Source: G963674665 sp964609625 (GTDB lineage Bacteria; Desulfobacterota; Desulfovibrionia; Desulfovibrionales; Desulfovibrionaceae). Taken from it: a stretch of DNA of 54,092 nucleotides. Positions within the stretch are counted from its first letter, which is position 1. Each line of letters begins with the position of its first letter. The position numbers and the translations under genes were made by a program. The stretch is taken from the NCBI GenBank assembly GCA_964609625.1, contig CAZSRS010000027.1:1-54092 (forward strand), read 5' to 3'. Below the pieces are notes generated by a model. The model saw only the letters and a program-made list of their open reading frames with translations. It was not told the origin of the DNA and ran no database searches. This document shows, one piece after another, positions 34,695-43,006 of the stretch.

Positions 34695-35504
34695 TTGGCA
34701 CGAATCGTTGTCGTGACTTCCGGCAAGGGCGGAGCCGGAAAGACCACCACCAGCGCCGCCCTGGCCACCGGGCTGGCGCAGAAGGGACACAGGACCGCCG
34801 TCGTGGATTTCGACGTGGGGCTGCGCAATCTGGACTTGGTCATGGGGTGCGAGCGACGGGTGGTGTTCGATCTGATCAACGTGATACACGGCGAGGCCAA
34901 GCTGCACCAAGCCCTGATCCGGGACAAGCGATTCGAAAATCTTTCCATTCTCGCGGCATCGCAGACCCGGGACAAGGACGCCCTGACCCTGGAGGGGGTG
35001 CGAAACGTCATCGAGGAACTGGCCGAGAGCAACGACTACGTGGTCTGCGATTCGCCCGCGGGAATCGAGCGTGGCGCGCTCATGGCCATGTATTTCGCCG
35101 ACGAGGCCATCCTCGTGGTCAACCCCGAGGTTTCCTCGGTGCGAGACTCCGACCGCATGCTCGGCCTGTTGGCCAGTAAAACCCTGCGTGCGGAGCAGGG
35201 AGGAGAGCCCGTGCGAAGCCGGCTGGTGCTGAACCGTTACGATCCGCTGCGGGTACGACGTGGCGAGATGCTCAACCATATAGACGTGTTGGATATTCTG
35301 GCCATCGAACTGTTGGGTGTGGTGCCTGACTCCAGGGCTGTATTGACCGCCTCCAATCAGGGAACCCCCGTCATTCTGGACAAGACCAGCGACGCGGGGC
35401 AGGCTTACTGCGATTTGGTGGCCAGGTTCCTCGGCGAGGACAGGCCACAGCGTTTTCTCTCCCCTCCGAAGCGGGGTTTCTTCTCAAGGCTTTTCGGTCG
35501 GTGA
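34695..35504 (+). CDS. minD: Septum site-determining ATPase MinD
   Basis: Predicted 269-residue ATPase that places MinC at the membrane. Deviant Walker A SGKGGAGKTT is near the N-terminus, then VVDFDVGLRNLDLVMG, VCDSPAGIERGAL and NRYDPLRVRRGEML. The C-terminal membrane-targeting helix is GFFSRLFGR. I place the start at a TTG at 34695, since AAGGAGAGGAG lies just before it and it gives ARIVVVTSGKGGAGK, the family N-terminus; a TTG at 34674 would add seven non-family residues. Confidence 0.95.
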   Translation: MARIVVVTSGKGGAGKTTTSAALATGLAQKGHRTAVVDFDVGLRNLDLVMGCERRVVFDLINVIHGEAKLHQALIRDKRFENLSILAASQTRDKDALTLEGVRNVIEELAESNDYVVCDSPAGIERGALMAMYFADEAILVVNPEVSSVRDSDRMLGLLASKTLRAEQGGEPVRSRLVLNRYDPLRVRRGEMLNHIDVLDILAIELLGVVPDSRAVLTASNQGTPVILDKTSDAGQAYCDLVARFLGEDRPQRFLSPPKRGFFSRLFGR

Positions 35505-35518
35505 CAGAGGAGATGCGC

Positions 35519-35872
35519 ATGCGCTTTTTTGACTTCTATCGCCGTCGTGCATCCAGTGCGGAACAGGCAAAAGAGCGTCTGCAGGGCATAGTTGCCTTGG
35601 AACGAATGCAGAATAGCGAATGTCGGTTTCTGCCTTTGCTGCAAGACGAGGTGCTGGATGTTGTCCGGAAATTCGTTGACGTAGATAACGATGATGTACA
35701 CGTCGGTCTCGACCGCAGGAAAGGCGGGCAAGTGCTCAGTATAGACATTCTGTTGCCTCGTGCCGGAGCTGCGGCGCGCGATGACATAACGCCGAATGGA
35801 CTCCCGAGTAAGCATTGGGCCACTATCTACAATGAAGAAGCAAAGGAAGAGATGGACACCGCTTCCTCATGA
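35519..35872 (+). CDS. minE: Cell division topological specificity factor MinE
   Basis: Predicted 117-residue partner of MinD that releases it from the membrane and confines MinC/MinD to the poles. The anti-MinCD region is FFDFYRRRASSAEQAKERLQGIV, followed by the dimer domain (LLQDEVLDVVRKFVDV, VLSIDILLP). Typical MinE is about 88 residues; here about 25 residues of acidic tail are added. GAGGAG sits 6 bases before the ATG at 35519; the ATG at 35513 is too close to it. Confidence 0.93.
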   Translation: MRFFDFYRRRASSAEQAKERLQGIVALERMQNSECRFLPLLQDEVLDVVRKFVDVDNDDVHVGLDRRKGGQVLSIDILLPRAGAAARDDITPNGLPSKHWATIYNEEAKEEMDTASS

Positions 35873-35904
35873 ATCTCAACGTCCTGCCCAAGGAGTGTTG
35901 CCGC

Positions 35905-36867
35905 ATGAGCGGTTTGTTTGAGAACATGTTTTTTGTATCGGTGTTGCAGGTCGGGTGTATCCTGTTCTGCTTTTTTCTTCCTGAGATTTTGTATCGTGTC
36001 TGTGGTAAGGATCGTCTGTGGCACGTGCCCTTGGCCTCTGTGCTTCTGATCGCTTCGGTACTTCTGCTCACCTGGATTCATGGGGCGGAGCGCGGCGCGG
36101 GAATGGAAGTGCAACCCACGCTGGAAACCGCGGAACTCCAGCCGCAGCCCGAAGAGCAGATCCCACAACTTCCTCAACTCCCTCAAGATCCTCACCCCTC
36201 TCAGACTGCTCCGTCGGCCGCGCATGAGATCGCCACCAGGCTTGGCACCATGGCCCTGCCCGTGAATCAGCCTGCCACCGTGGCCCTAAGCATACAGAAC
36301 AGCGGGGCAGCGGCTTCCTTTGACTGCGAACTCACGGTATTCGACGCAAAGGACGACACCGAGAGCCCACCGGAAGCAGTGGACGTACAACCCCTGGCGG
36401 TGACCAGCTCGGTGGAGGGCAACGGTACGGGACATTGCTCCTGGCGAATCACGCCACAACATCCCGGTGCCTTTGTGTTGCGCGCCGAGACCAAGGTCGC
36501 TGGAGAGCAGGGCGCGGCACAACGCCAGGAATTTCTGGTGGAGGTCTACCAGACCGTCACCGCGAGTTTCGACGCCCCCGTGCATGTTTACTACTCCCGC
36601 ATCGAGGGAAACGACGAAGCCCTGACCGCAAGGCTTCGTTCCGCCGGATTCCACAATGCCAACGCCAAGGGTTTATGGGAAACAACCTCCACGGAGCAGT
36701 TCATCTTCTATCGCAATCCTGACAAACTGCATCTCGATGATCTGTTCATCGAAATTGCCATGCCGGATGTGCAGCCCCATCATTTCGAGGGTAACAACGT
36801 CGGAGGCAAGGTCAAGGATCGTTTTGCCGCCGACAAGGACTTGGAGTTTCTGGTCATCGTGCGCTGA
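35905..36867 (+). CDS. Two-helix membrane protein with periplasmic or cytoplasmic beta-rich domain, unknown function
   Basis: Predicted 320-residue protein I do not recognise. Two membrane helices (about 6-30 and 40-60) are followed by a Pro/Gln-rich linker (EEQIPQLPQLPQDPHPSQ), an Ig-like region (NQPATVALSIQNSGAAASFDCELTVFDA) and a C-terminal part with FDAPVHVYYSRIEGNDEALTARL. AAGGAG is 10 bases before the ATG at 35905; a start at 35869 overlapping minE by four bases (ATGA) is the alternative, without a ribosome-binding site. It follows minE by 32 bases and is probably cotranscribed with minCDE. Confidence 0.6.
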   Translation: MSGLFENMFFVSVLQVGCILFCFFLPEILYRVCGKDRLWHVPLASVLLIASVLLLTWIHGAERGAGMEVQPTLETAELQPQPEEQIPQLPQLPQDPHPSQTAPSAAHEIATRLGTMALPVNQPATVALSIQNSGAAASFDCELTVFDAKDDTESPPEAVDVQPLAVTSSVEGNGTGHCSWRITPQHPGAFVLRAETKVAGEQGAAQRQEFLVEVYQTVTASFDAPVHVYYSRIEGNDEALTARLRSAGFHNANAKGLWETTSTEQFIFYRNPDKLHLDDLFIEIAMPDVQPHHFEGNNVGGKVKDRFAADKDLEFLVIVR

Positions 36868-37113
36868 GGCGTGAGGAACAGGTCAGGGTGGAGGTCCCGC
36901 GCCATGGGAGTGGCATTGCCGTCGCATCGGGCTGCATTGTTGACGAAACCTGCCCGCGGGTCTACAGAATTATGATAGATGATCGCATCCGAATATCAGC
37001 CGCGAACCCGCCAGGGTTCCGCAGGAGTGGAAGGGGCCCCAGGCTGATCTCGCCTTACTGCTGGGGAAAGCCCGTATCTGTGGGAGTCTGAGCCTCCGGA
37101 GGCGCGCAATTCC

Positions 37114-37542
37114 ATGGTGGAAAGAAAGACCATACGCAATGTCCTTGATGAAGTGCTCAAGGCAGCTGATGAAGATGTGATCCCCGGCATCGAGGCGTTG
37201 GGTTCCCTGATCCACAGACAACTGCCGCGAGAAGAAGGGGTGCAGCTCGATGACGATGGGAATTTCGTGATCGTGGATGACGCTGATCACGACGTGATGG
37301 AGGTGGAGCCCTCCGGCAACCTCGCCCATGCTACGCATGTCTTTTCTTTGGAAACGCTTGAAGATCTTGGGCTGGCCCGGGAACGTCTGGGTGAGATGCT
37401 CGCCAGCAAGGTGGGGCAGGACGTCACTCGTTCCGAGATAGTGGATCAGGCCCTGCGTATCGTGCTCGAGGACTTCGAGAGCAAGGGTATGGACAGCACC
37501 CTGGTACGCAAGATCCTCACCGTCACCCGCAACAAGGCTTGA
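37114..37542 (+). CDS. Small acidic protein, unknown function
   Basis: Predicted 142-residue soluble protein without a family I can name. It is acidic (long DDDGNFVIVDDADHD stretch) with a helical C-terminus (RERLGEMLASKVGQDVTRSEIVDQALRIVLEDF) reminiscent of the helix-helix part of ribbon-helix-helix proteins; no DNA-binding strand is obvious. GGAGG is about 12 bases before the ATG. It stands alone between gene-free stretches of 250 and 600 bases. Confidence 0.55.
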   Translation: MVERKTIRNVLDEVLKAADEDVIPGIEALGSLIHRQLPREEGVQLDDDGNFVIVDDADHDVMEVEPSGNLAHATHVFSLETLEDLGLARERLGEMLASKVGQDVTRSEIVDQALRIVLEDFESKGMDSTLVRKILTVTRNKA

Positions 37543-38142
37543 GATCGTCCGCATCCCTTTGCATTCATGCGACAGACCTGCCCCTGGGGCACTGGAGAAA
37601 GGGGCTTCTTTCCTTGCCGTCCACTGTCGCCCTGCATTGTCGTTCCCATACCGCTTCCCATGGGGCACATCCCCTGCCCCGAGCGTATCCAGGCATTTCT
37701 CCGCATCCGGGCGGAAATGATGGGCAGCCCTGAATGTCCGCGTTCGGGGACATGACACGGTGCTATAATCGTGAGCATCGCGGCACCTTGCCGGTGGTGG
37801 AAGCGCTGCACTCTGGAAAAATCCTGTCATTTGCTGTCTGCTGCGCTCGTTCCAGATCGGCGATGGAGCAGGAAGACGTGGTTCGCTCCCTGTTCTGCCT
37901 GGTTTTGGAAGGTCGGATCAAGGACTGGAAGAGGGACATGCGGTGCTGTAGATGGAATCAGCCGTAACCAGCACGGCATGCTCATGAAAACCTCGTCATG
38001 AATTCCAATGAGTTGTTGTTCCCTCCTTGATCGGTATGCCTTCCGTGACGCGGGGCATCATTCCGGGTTTGCATGAAGCGGCCGGCGGAAAGCAGTGGAC
38101 AAGTGGGGTGGAAACAGCTGGAAAAATGACGAGGAGAGAAAA
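37543..38142. other. Gene-free interval
   Basis: About 600 bases after the small acidic protein. A 77-codon frame at 37734-37967 has no recognisable product or ribosome-binding site. A weak terminator (37580-37613) follows the preceding gene. I see no promoter good enough to list. Confidence 0.45.
37580..37613 (+). terminator. Weak terminator after the small acidic protein
   Basis: GCCCCT (37580-37585) pairs with AGGGGC (37600-37605) across a 14-base loop, followed by TTCTTTCC. The stem is short. Confidence 0.35.
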
Positions 38143-38964
38143 GTGAGGTATGAGCAGCGACAGCTGAGCGTGATCAGCCTTGCGGAGGCCATCGAGGAGG
38201 CCATCGAGTATATCCGCGCCAACGAACCGCCCCAGGGCTATTTCGTGGCGTACTCCGGGGGTAAGGATTCCACCGTGACCAAGGAACTGGTGCGCCTGTC
38301 CGGGGTCAGGCACAGGGTGGGCTACGTCTGCACGAGCATCGATCCTCCCGAATTGGTGCGCTTCATTCATCGGCACCATCCCGACGTGGAGTTCCTGTAT
38401 CCCCGGATGAGCTTTCTGCAAGGTGTCAGGAGATTCTCCCCCCCGGTTGATTGCAAGCGTTGGTGCTGTGACGTGCTCAAGAAGGATCCCACGAAGCACA
38501 TCACCATTCCCCGCATTTCGGGTTTCCGGGCCGAGGAGTCCACGCACAGGGCGTCACGCCCCCGCTCGATGTACATCCACGCGTACGAGCAGACCCTATT
38601 CAAGCCCATCTATCACTGGCGGGAATGGCATGTCTGGGAATTTATCGAGGAGCGCGGGTTGCCCTATCTGGAGTTGTACGACGAGGGTTTCAGTCGCACG
38701 GGTTGTGTCATCTGCCCGGATTTCATGGGTACGGACCAACAACTCCTGCACTGGCGGATGCGTCGTTGGCCAGGAGTGTACCGGGTTTTTGAAAAGGCCA
38801 TGCGCGTCTGGTTCGAGTCCCGAACCCAGGGGAGTGGCAGGGTGTCGTCGGCCAACTTCTACGCCTACATGGCTGCCTACTACCGAGGCTTCCAGGGACC
38901 CGGCGACGCGGAAATGCTGGAGCTGCACACGGAGGGACAGGCGCGGGCGGAAGGTGAGAACTGA
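38143..38964 (+). CDS. PAPS-reductase-like PP-loop protein with CC...CxxC cluster
   Basis: Predicted 273-residue protein. The PP-loop SGGKDS (38-43) binds ATP-like nucleotides. C108-C109 and C188-x2-C191 resemble the CC...CxxC ligands of the [4Fe-4S] cluster in assimilatory APS reductases, but the catalytic C-terminal ECGxH motif is absent, so it is probably not a plain APS/PAPS reductase. A GTG at 38143 is the chosen start, with GAGGAG 6 bases upstream; a GTG at 38095 would add 16 residues. It ends only 5 bases from the convergent hydF. Such PP-loop proteins in sulfate reducers are often of unknown role, and a sulfur-transfer or RNA-thiolation job is possible. Confidence 0.7.
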   Translation: MRYEQRQLSVISLAEAIEEAIEYIRANEPPQGYFVAYSGGKDSTVTKELVRLSGVRHRVGYVCTSIDPPELVRFIHRHHPDVEFLYPRMSFLQGVRRFSPPVDCKRWCCDVLKKDPTKHITIPRISGFRAEESTHRASRPRSMYIHAYEQTLFKPIYHWREWHVWEFIEERGLPYLELYDEGFSRTGCVICPDFMGTDQQLLHWRMRRWPGVYRVFEKAMRVWFESRTQGSGRVSSANFYAYMAAYYRGFQGPGDAEMLELHTEGQARAEGEN

Positions 38965-38969
38965 CGCCG

Positions 38970-40172
38970 CTACTCCAGGCCAAAGGGCCTGAGTACCCTG
39001 GACAGGACCCCCTGGACCTTGGAGATGGCCACACCGTAGTTGGTCACGGGCACGCCGCGGCGTCGGCACTCCCTGATCCTGCGAAGCATCTCCGTGCGGT
39101 TGATCATGCACGCGCCGCAATGAACAGCCAGTTTGAAGCGCTCCAGATCTTCTGGAAAGTCGTGTCCCGCATAGACTTCGAAGTGCAGTTCCTTGCCGGT
39201 GTATTGGTTGAGCCAGCGGGGAATCTTGACCCGTCCGATGTCATCGGCCACGGGATGATGGGAGCATGCCTCCGCAATGAGCACGCGGTCGCCGTCTTCC
39301 AGATTGTCTATGGCCGTGGCGCCGTTCACCAGCTCAGGGAGATCGCCCTTGTAGCGGGCGAAAAGGATGGAAAAGGTGGTCAGGGGCACGGAATCGGGCA
39401 CGTCCCCGGACACCTTGAGCACCACCTGGGAGTCCGTGACCACCAAGGCAGGGGGGCGTATCAGGCCGGACAGGGCCTCCTCCAATTCCCGTTCCTTGAC
39501 CACCACGCCCAAAGCGTCGCGGTCCAAGATATCGCGCAGCACCTGCACCTGGGGCAGGATCAAACGTCCCTTGGGCGCGGCCAAGTCAATGGGCGTGACG
39601 CAGAGCACCCAGTCGCCCTGGCCGACGCAGTCGCCCACCAGGGCAGGCTCTTCCCGATACTCCGGGGGCGCCAGGTCGATGACGGCCTGTTTGAGTGAGT
39701 CCACGCCCTCGCCGCTCCTGGCGGAGACAGGCAGCAGCCGGAGCCCCTGCTCCCGGCACCAGACGGCTTCCTCCTCCAGCATGGGGCGCAGGTCACTCTT
39801 GTTGGCGGCCAGGAGCACGGGGAGCCTCAGGTCCTTGACCTCGCGCAGCAGCTCCCGCTCCAGGTCGCCGAGCCCCTGTTCCCCGAGGACCAAGACGCAG
39901 AGATCCGCGCGCAGCAGCACCTTCCTGGATGCCTGGACGCGCAACGCGCCGAGTTCGCCGCTGTCGTCCAGGCCGGCGGTGTCGAAAAAGGTCACCGGCC
40001 CCAGGGGCAGCAGCTCATAGGGTTTGGCCACCGGGTCCGTGGTGGTGCCTGGGGTATCGGAGACAATGGCGATGTTCTGGCCGGCGATGGCGTTGATCAA
40101 CGACGACTTGCCCGCATTTCTGCGGCCGACGATGGCAATGACCAGACGCACGCCGCGTGGCGCCTGCTGCAT
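38970..40172 (-). CDS. hydF: [FeFe] hydrogenase maturation GTPase HydF
   Basis: Predicted 400-residue scaffold that receives the diiron subcluster and delivers it to apo-hydrogenase. The GTPase domain has GRRNAGKSS (16-24), DTPGTT, FDTAGL and NKSD. The C-terminal cluster-binding set is EACSHHP and HCGACMINRTEM, the family signature. A GGAGG lies 7 bases before the ATG at 40172. It is the last gene of the maturation operon, 28 bases after hydE. Confidence 0.96.
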   Translation of the reverse strand: MQQAPRGVRLVIAIVGRRNAGKSSLINAIAGQNIAIVSDTPGTTTDPVAKPYELLPLGPVTFFDTAGLDDSGELGALRVQASRKVLLRADLCVLVLGEQGLGDLERELLREVKDLRLPVLLAANKSDLRPMLEEEAVWCREQGLRLLPVSARSGEGVDSLKQAVIDLAPPEYREEPALVGDCVGQGDWVLCVTPIDLAAPKGRLILPQVQVLRDILDRDALGVVVKERELEEALSGLIRPPALVVTDSQVVLKVSGDVPDSVPLTTFSILFARYKGDLPELVNGATAIDNLEDGDRVLIAEACSHHPVADDIGRVKIPRWLNQYTGKELHFEVYAGHDFPEDLERFKLAVHCGACMINRTEMLRRIRECRRRGVPVTNYGVAISKVQGVLSRVLRPFGLE

Positions 40173-40200
40173 GGTGTTTCCTCCGTGTGGACGTGGGAGT

Positions 40201-41277
40201 TCAGGGAGCGTTCCCGCAAGCACTCGTCGCGCAGATGTGCGGACTGATCTCTGAATAAGGGTTTTTTCTGGCAAAGCCCAGGGCCGGGGAGGGTAGCAGC
40301 CCCTCTTGTCGGATCAGCTCCTGCACGCGCCGTACCGACTGCCTGGCATTGGCCGTGAAGGCGTTCTTGCCGGGGTAGATCTCGTAGGCACCGCGCACGT
40401 CCTCCGGGGTCAGGGAGGGCATGATCACGTTGCACCCCGCGCGTAGGCCGAGCGCCCTGCCATCTAATGTTCCGGCCGCGTCCGATGTGCCCGGCAGGAT
40501 CGGTCGCGCGTTCAGGGCGCTGGTAGCCGGGATGTTGCTTCCCGGGGAGAGCAGGCGCAGCAGGGCTGCGACACGCAGGCTGCATTCCATGCCTCCGTGG
40601 TGCTCTTCTGACAGTGGAGTGCAGTGGTGGGGAACGAACGGACCCACCGCGATCATGTCCAGATCCAATTCCACCAACCGCAGGATGTCTTGGGCCAGGA
40701 TGTCCAGGCTCATGCCCGGCAACCCCACGATGATGCCAGAGCCGATTTCGAAGCCCAGACAGCGCAGGTATTCCAGCCGCTCCAGTCGATGCGCGAAAGC
40801 TTCGCCGGGCCGCATGCGGTCGTAGAGTGCCGGATCGCAGGTCTCCAGCTTGAGCAGGTAGCGGTCCGCGCCGCTCTGCCTGAAGCGGGCCAGTTCCTCC
40901 AAGGGGCGGTCCCCCAGGGAGAGGGTCACGGCCACGTCGCAGCGTTTCTTGATTTCCTCCACCATGGCGCAGATAGTGTCGGCGGAGTAGGAGTAGTCGT
41001 CTCCGGATTGCAGGACCACCGAGCCCAGTCCCAGTTCCGGGGCCATGCAGGCGGTTTCCACGATGCGCTCCGGAGTGAGGCGGTAGCGCAAGGCCTGGAA
41101 GTTGGGCGCGCGCAGGCCGCAGTAGAGGCACTTCTTGCAGCAGAAGCTGGAGAACTCCACAATGCCGCGCAGATAGACGTCCCGATCGAAGAACTCCCGC
41201 CGTGCTTCCCTGGCCGCGGCAAACAGGCCCTCGTCGTCGTGTCCCTGCAAGTATTCCAGAATGGTCGCGAGTTGCAC
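40201..41277 (-). CDS. hydE: [FeFe] hydrogenase maturation radical SAM enzyme HydE
   Basis: Predicted 358-residue radical SAM protein. The cluster motif is C46-x3-C50-x2-C53 (FCCKKCLYCGL). Family marks are YRLTPERIVE, LQSGDD, LKLETCDPALYDRMRPG and GLPGMSLD. HydE acts on the Fe(CO)2CN synthon made by HydG. The start is a GTG at 41277 with AAGGAG just upstream; the gap to aspA is two bases, so the pair is tightly coupled. Confidence 0.95.
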   Translation of the reverse strand: MQLATILEYLQGHDDEGLFAAAREARREFFDRDVYLRGIVEFSSFCCKKCLYCGLRAPNFQALRYRLTPERIVETACMAPELGLGSVVLQSGDDYSYSADTICAMVEEIKKRCDVAVTLSLGDRPLEELARFRQSGADRYLLKLETCDPALYDRMRPGEAFAHRLERLEYLRCLGFEIGSGIIVGLPGMSLDILAQDILRLVELDLDMIAVGPFVPHHCTPLSEEHHGGMECSLRVAALLRLLSPGSNIPATSALNARPILPGTSDAAGTLDGRALGLRAGCNVIMPSLTPEDVRGAYEIYPGKNAFTANARQSVRRVQELIRQEGLLPSPALGFARKNPYSEISPHICATSACGNAP

Positions 41278-41279
41278 GG

Positions 41280-42713
41280 TTACTCCTTGTCTTGTGGGTG
41301 ATGCAGGTCCGCGAACTCGTCAGGCGTGAAGCCGAGTTTGCGCATGCGCCGGGGGGAAAGCAGAGCCGCGATGGCCTCCGGGGTCGCGATGCCCCTGTCC
41401 ACGAGTACCTGGGCCACGCTGACATTGTCGGTCCGCGCAGCGTGTACGACGTCCTCCACCAAGTCGTAGCCCAGCACCGGCACGAGCACTGTGGCCAGGG
41501 CCTTGCTCCTGTCCAGGAGTTCTAGACAACGATCCGGCCTGGCCTTGAGGTCGCGCAGGCATTTCTCCTCGAAAAGCAACACCACGTTGCGCAAAATGAG
41601 CAGGGCATCGAGGAATTCGCAGGCCAGCAGGGGCATGAGGTGATTGAGCTCCAACTGCCCCATGCCGGTGCACAGGGTGACGCACTGCCCCGCAGTCATG
41701 ACCTTGAGCGCTGCCTGAGCCAGGGCTTCGGGCATGACCGGGTTGATCTTTCCGGCCATGACGCTGGAGCCGGCCTGTAGGGGCGGGAGGTCCAACTCTC
41801 CCAGGCCGCAGTCGGGTCCGCTGGCCATCAGTCTGAAGTCGTTGGCGATCTTGAGCAGATTGGCGGCACAGGCCGAGAGCATGCCCATGGCCTCGGCAAA
41901 GCAATCCATGCTCTGGGTGGCATCCACCAGGTTCTCGGCCCTGGACACGGGCAGGCCGGTGATACGCTTGAGATTGTCCACCACACGCAGGATGTATTCG
42001 CGGGGCGCGCCCAGGCCCGTGCCCACGGCAGTGCCGCCGAGGTTCACCTGCTTGAGCCGCTCGCGGCATTTGAAAATCCGCCAGCGGTCCCTGGCCAATG
42101 CCTCGGCATAGGCGCCCATCTCCATGCCCAGGGTCATGGGCACGGCGTCACGTAATTGAGTGCGCCCCACCTTGAGGATGTCCGCGAATTCCTGCTCCTT
42201 GCGCTGCATGCTTTCCTGCAGGCGGGCCAGGTTGTTTTCCAGGTCCCTGAGCAGACCGAGGGAAGCCACCTTGAGAGCCGTGGGGAAGACGTCGTTGGTG
42301 GATTGGTGCAGGTTCACGTGCAGCAGGGGGTGCAGGACGGCGTAGTGGCCCTTGATGCCACCCAAACGTTCGATGGCGCGGTTGGCGATGACTTCGTTGA
42401 CGTTCATGTTGGTGGAGGTGCCGGCGCCTCCTTGCAAGGGATCCACTAGGATGTGCTCGTGCAACAGACCGGCTTCCATCTCCTGACATGCGGCCATGAT
42501 GGCCTGGGCCCTGGATTCGTCCAGAAAGCCGAGACCGGCGTTGGTCATGGCGCAGGCGTGTTTCACCTGGGCCAAGGCGATGATGAACTCCCAGTGCCAA
42601 CGTCTCCCGGAGATGGGGAAGTTCTCCAGGGCGCGCAGGGTGTGGATGCCGTGGTAGGCATCCTCCGGCAGGGCGCGTTCGCCCAGGGCGTCGGATTCCA
42701 CTCGTCTAGGCAT
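41280..42713 (-). CDS. aspA: Aspartate ammonia-lyase in the H-cluster maturation operon
   Basis: Predicted 477-residue member of the fumarase/aspartase superfamily. Seen: TSTNMNVNEVIANRA, NLHQSTNDVFPTA, the GKINPVMPEA signature loop (with SSVMAGKINPVMPE) and HVNLH. Aspartase frees ammonia from aspartate to give fumarate. The gene sits between a 92-aa protein and hydE, overlapping the first by 8 bases. Beside HydE/F/G a plausible role is to supply ammonia for the amine of the dithiomethylamine bridge; this is inference. Fumarase is less likely given the sequence start and loop, but substrate has not been tested here. Confidence 0.88.
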   Translation of the reverse strand: MPRRVESDALGERALPEDAYHGIHTLRALENFPISGRRWHWEFIIALAQVKHACAMTNAGLGFLDESRAQAIMAACQEMEAGLLHEHILVDPLQGGAGTSTNMNVNEVIANRAIERLGGIKGHYAVLHPLLHVNLHQSTNDVFPTALKVASLGLLRDLENNLARLQESMQRKEQEFADILKVGRTQLRDAVPMTLGMEMGAYAEALARDRWRIFKCRERLKQVNLGGTAVGTGLGAPREYILRVVDNLKRITGLPVSRAENLVDATQSMDCFAEAMGMLSACAANLLKIANDFRLMASGPDCGLGELDLPPLQAGSSVMAGKINPVMPEALAQAALKVMTAGQCVTLCTGMGQLELNHLMPLLACEFLDALLILRNVVLLFEEKCLRDLKARPDRCLELLDRSKALATVLVPVLGYDLVEDVVHAARTDNVSVAQVLVDRGIATPEAIAALLSPRRMRKLGFTPDEFADLHHPQDKE

Positions 42714-42984
42714 GATGGTCCATGGCGGCGATGATGCGCCGCAGTTCTGATTGTTCTTCGGTGTCCAGTTGCCGGTATTCCCGCACTCCCACGAGGAGTG
42801 TCAGGCCTTGGGCCAGGGGATAGCGCAGGGCAAGGGCGCCGAAATTACCCTGGGATGCGGTATCCGTTGGGATGCAGACGCGTTGCGTCTGTTTTCCGTC
42901 GCTGACCCAGAGGCCGGCGATGTCGTGGCGTTGCGCGAATCTGGTCATGAGGCCCAGAGTGTCTCTGCTCAGGCTGACAGCCAT
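42706..42984 (-). CDS. 92-residue protein of unknown function in the maturation operon
   Basis: Predicted small soluble protein. I find no known family; the sequence reads as an alpha/beta fold with GLWVSDGKQTQRVCIPTD and a LALRYPLAQGLTLLVGVREY core, which could be a GAF-like or sensor fold, but this is a guess. AGGAGGT lies 6 bases before the ATG. It overlaps aspA by 8 bases and follows hydG by 22 bases, so it is cotranslated with them. Confidence 0.65.
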   Translation of the reverse strand: MAVSLSRDTLGLMTRFAQRHDIAGLWVSDGKQTQRVCIPTDTASQGNFGALALRYPLAQGLTLLVGVREYRQLDTEEQSELRRIIAAMDHHA

Positions 42985-43006
42985 CTCGGTACCTCCTGTT
43001 GTCGGT

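Noticed and set aside
37734..37967. A 77-codon frame in the gene-free stretch before the PP-loop gene
   Set aside because: Cys/Arg-rich, no recognisable fold and no ribosome-binding site.
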